Source: a bacterium (GTDB lineage: Bacteria; Calditrichota; Calditrichia; RBG-13-44-9; J042). From it: a stretch of 8,399 bases of DNA. Both the position numbers and the translations under genes were made by a program. This document shows, piece by piece, positions 7,187 to 8,399 of this stretch (its first letter is position 1; every line of letters starts with the position of its first letter). The DNA is taken from contig WGBF01000365.1 in NCBI GenBank assembly GCA_015494485.1, positions 1-8,399 on the forward strand, in the 5' to 3' direction. The notes beneath the pieces were generated by a model. That model was not told the DNA's origin, did not search any database, and saw only the letters and a list, made by a program, of their open reading frames with translations.

Positions 7187-7242
7187 AACTGCTTGAGAGT
7201 CGTCGCTGTTCACGCTCCCTGTAGTTGCTACTCCATACTGAC

Positions 7243-7257
7243 CAATTTTTAAAATTG
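7243..7257 (+). promoter_or_regulatory. 15-bp AT-rich palindrome (candidate operator)
   Basis: CAATTTT-T-AAAATTG is a perfect inverted repeat. Eight bases downstream lies a second dyad, CAGGA-N8-TCCTG (7265-7282). Both sit roughly midway between the divergent starts. Their symmetry suggests protein binding sites, but AT-rich palindromes also arise by chance, so confidence is low. Confidence 0.3.
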
Positions 7258-7375
7258 AATATTACAGGAACAATATCTCCTGCAACTCGCCCTTGTATTT
7301 TTACATTATCACAACAATAAGCACATTACGATTATTATCTCTGAATATCCGGCTTACACAGTAAAATAAAACACT

Positions 7376-7406
7376 AATCCTGCACGCGTCTGGCACAGGA
7401 TTTGAA
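7376..7406 (+). promoter_or_regulatory. Inverted repeat overlapping a sigma-54-like promoter element
   Basis: AATCCTG (7376-7382) and CAGGATT (7396-7402) form a 7-bp dyad with a 13-base gap. Overlapping it, TGGCAC (7391-7396), five bases and TTGAA (7402-7406) resemble the -24/-12 sigma-54 consensus TGGCAC-N5-TTGCA with one mismatch, in the important GC of the -12 box. It points toward the gene starting at 7492. Confidence 0.3.
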
Positions 7407-7440
7407 ATTGTAAGACTGGTTTATGAAAATGTTACGTCAT

Positions 7441-7445
7441 AGGAG
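7441..7445 (+). promoter_or_regulatory. Alternative ribosome site for a TTG start of the orphan gene
   Basis: AGGAG lies seven bases before an in-frame TTG at 7453, which would add 13 residues. The ATG at 7492 has a weaker AAAGGA (7477-7482) nine bases upstream. The ATG is preferred by codon type; the TTG by ribosome-site strength. Confidence 0.35.
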
Positions 7446-7491
7446 AAATAAATTGCTGATAACGCAAACCATAAACAAAGGAATTGGAACA

Positions 7492-8058
7492 ATGGAGTTT
7501 CAAAAGGAATTGCTTCAATTTTCCCGGCAATACATTGCCCGGCCCGTAGCCGAACATTTTCAAATAGAGGAAAAAATTGTGCCGTCCATGGTGCTGGATA
7601 TTGCGCCATTTGTCATGAATGCACTCAAGGTTCAGATTGATATTTCCAACGGATGGGAATATGTGGAATATCTGCTCAATCAATTCCACTATCTGGCCTC
7701 CTCCCGGGCGATTGCCATGGATCAGTGCGCTCTGGAACTTTTTGGTCTGGAAGATAATTCCAAAGAACTGTTAATTGAACTGTTTAACAAGAAATACCAG
7801 ATTTCGCGCTCCAAAATCCAGCGGATGCTGCCAACACTGGTAACGTATATCATTACGTTCATCTCTTACCAGCGTGATGCCCTGGGTGTTTACGGCGTGA
7901 TAAATTACATTAATCACGTGGTGGAATATTATCAAAACAAACGAAATTACCGCTTATTGAATCATCTGTACCGGAAAAGCAATGAAAAATTAAACAAGTC
8001 CCAAACCAATATCATGGGAATCCTGACCACCCCCTCCCGCAGCACTAAAAAGAAATAA
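7492..8058 (+). CDS. Uncharacterised helical protein, possibly divergent DUF937-like
   Basis: I do not recognise this 188-residue protein with confidence. It is rich in Ile, Leu, Tyr and Lys, has no signal peptide or clear membrane helix, and looks all-helical with a basic tail (STKKK). It contains an internal repeat: residues 23-46 (FQIEEKIVPSMVLDIAPFVM...) and 102-125 (YQISRSKIQRMLPTLVTYII...) share a pattern of Q-I, lysine-isoleucine, methionine and evenly spaced hydrophobic residues. Between them is ALELFGLEDNSKEL, which recalls the 'xLFG' step between the two 'l.P.v...L' helices of DUF937 (YidB-like) proteins. That link is by eye and weak. The start could be ATG 7492, TTG 7453 (better ribosome site) or ATG 7423 (no ribosome site). 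The gene stands alone, divergent from sucC, so context gives no role. No clear terminator follows it on the plus strand. Confidence 0.75.
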   Translation: MEFQKELLQFSRQYIARPVAEHFQIEEKIVPSMVLDIAPFVMNALKVQIDISNGWEYVEYLLNQFHYLASSRAIAMDQCALELFGLEDNSKELLIELFNKKYQISRSKIQRMLPTLVTYIITFISYQRDALGVYGVINYINHVVEYYQNKRNYRLLNHLYRKSNEKLNKSQTNIMGILTTPSRSTKKK

Positions 8059-8320
8059 CCTTACAGCATTTTCTCTTCCGGTTCTGTATGACTTTTTAAA
8101 ACAGGGTCAACTGAATTCCGCAGCAGTATTCATTCACCTGTTCACCCCCTCAGCGCCCTGTTCCCGCCCAAATGCGTTTCCGCTGAAACCCGCCAGCCCC
8201 GGGGTTTGCCGCACAGATGGTTTCTCCCGACACATTCACAATTTCCCTTCTTACAAACAATCAATGCGTAGAGAATCATTCCCATCTTGGAGCGCTGCTT
8301 ATTGGATGTTTGAACCCACT
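8059..8320. other. Noncoding stretch after the orphan gene
   Basis: These 260 bases contain no open frame that I can support as a gene on either strand. The only structure of note is AAACCC (8186-8191) facing GGGTTT (8202-8207) around a CCCCGGGG core (8197-8204), with no T-tract after it. Confidence 0.5.
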
Positions 8321-8365
8321 TTAAAAAGGGAGTCCCCGGCCCTGCAGGGGGCAGAACCGGGGACT
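8321..8365 (-). terminator. Hairpin terminator for a minus-strand transcript entering from the right
   Basis: AGTCCCCGG (8331-8339) pairs perfectly with CCGGGGACT (8357-8365), and an inner palindrome CCCTGCAGGG (8340-8349) can form a second stem. On the minus strand the stem is followed by CCC and five Ts (8327-8323). No T-run follows on the plus strand. It therefore most likely ends a leftward gene beyond the right edge, none of whose coding sequence I can identify here. Confidence 0.55.
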
Positions 8366-8399
8366 TAGGGATGGGGGGAAGTGGCTTACTGCTATAAAA

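Larger units (their letters stand above)
7034..7491. other. Noncoding divergent region between sucC and the orphan gene
   Basis: This gap of about 460 bp carries the control signals of two divergent genes. Apart from the hairpin cluster and the promoter candidate, it shows a 15-bp perfect palindrome CAATTTT-T-AAAATTG (7243-7257), an inverted repeat CAGGA-N8-TCCTG (7265-7282), and the inverted repeat overlapping a sigma-54-like element near 7376-7406. Between 7290 and 7370 the sequence is plain AT-rich DNA. No gene of convincing length is present. Confidence 0.6.

Noticed and set aside
7115..7270. A minus-strand stop-to-stop frame of about 51 codons (includes GVATTGSVNSDDSQ and MGEMPRREAKK) and a plus-strand frame over the same bases
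   Set aside because: Neither has a supported start or ribosome site. The base sequence is better explained by its stems than by coding. A mobile-element remnant is possible and is mentioned with the hairpin cluster.
8186..8207. AAACCC/GGGTTT stem with CCCCGGGG core as a terminator for the orphan gene
   Set aside because: There is no T-tract on either side and the stem is only six pairs, about 130 bp past the stop codon.
8142..8285. A 47-codon minus-strand open frame starting MGMILYALIV with four cysteines
   Set aside because: It has no ribosome site before either ATG, no recognisable family, and a composition consistent with chance. The frame is also open upstream to about 8367 through the terminator hairpin, which argues against a real gene start.

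Overview
The window looks like the chromosome of a Gram-negative, respiring bacterium. It has a cytochrome bd assembly transporter (CydC type), NADP-type isocitrate dehydrogenase and an E. coli-like succinyl-CoA synthetase. Base composition is moderate, Shine-Dalgarno sites are strong (AGGAGG, AAGGAG) and noncoding gaps are AT-rich. Nothing fixes the phylum; a lineage of the Bacteroidota/Calditrichota (FCB) type would fit but is a guess. There are no rRNA or tRNA genes, no CRISPR array, no intact mobile element and no phage genes.

Layout. From 1 to 1553 runs the 3' part of a cydC-like ABC exporter gene, cut by the left edge. Directly behind it (about 1538-1857) lies the decayed, frameshifted tail of a LamG/DUF1080-like beta-sandwich gene. 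Three plus-strand genes follow: an aspartate-aminotransferase-family enzyme (2002-3189), a small FmdB-type zinc-ribbon protein (3199-3477) and NADP-dependent isocitrate dehydrogenase, icd (3564-4805). Facing icd on the minus strand is sucC-sucD (7020 down to 4950). Two separate terminator hairpins, one per direction, fill the 144-bp gap between icd and sucD. Upstream of sucC is a gap of about 470 bp with an unusual concentration of small hairpins and palindromes. A plus-strand gene of unknown function (7492-8058) follows, probably a divergent DUF937-like protein with an internal repeat. The last 340 bp hold no gene I can support and end in a strong hairpin with a U-tract on the minus strand.

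How the genes fit together. Icd makes 2-oxoglutarate from isocitrate. SucCD interconverts succinyl-CoA and succinate with substrate-level phosphorylation. The aminotransferase probably links 2-oxoglutarate/glutamate with oxaloacetate/aspartate. The centre of the window is therefore a TCA-cycle and amino-acid cluster, although the 2-oxoglutarate dehydrogenase genes are not here. The CydC-like exporter belongs to a separate respiratory-assembly locus whose cydD partner would lie to the left.

There is no clear sign of a new defence or mobile system. The points most worth a second look are the hairpin cluster upstream of sucC, the 17-bp perfect palindrome between fmdB and icd, the frameshifted gene remnant behind cydC, and the internally repeated orphan protein.
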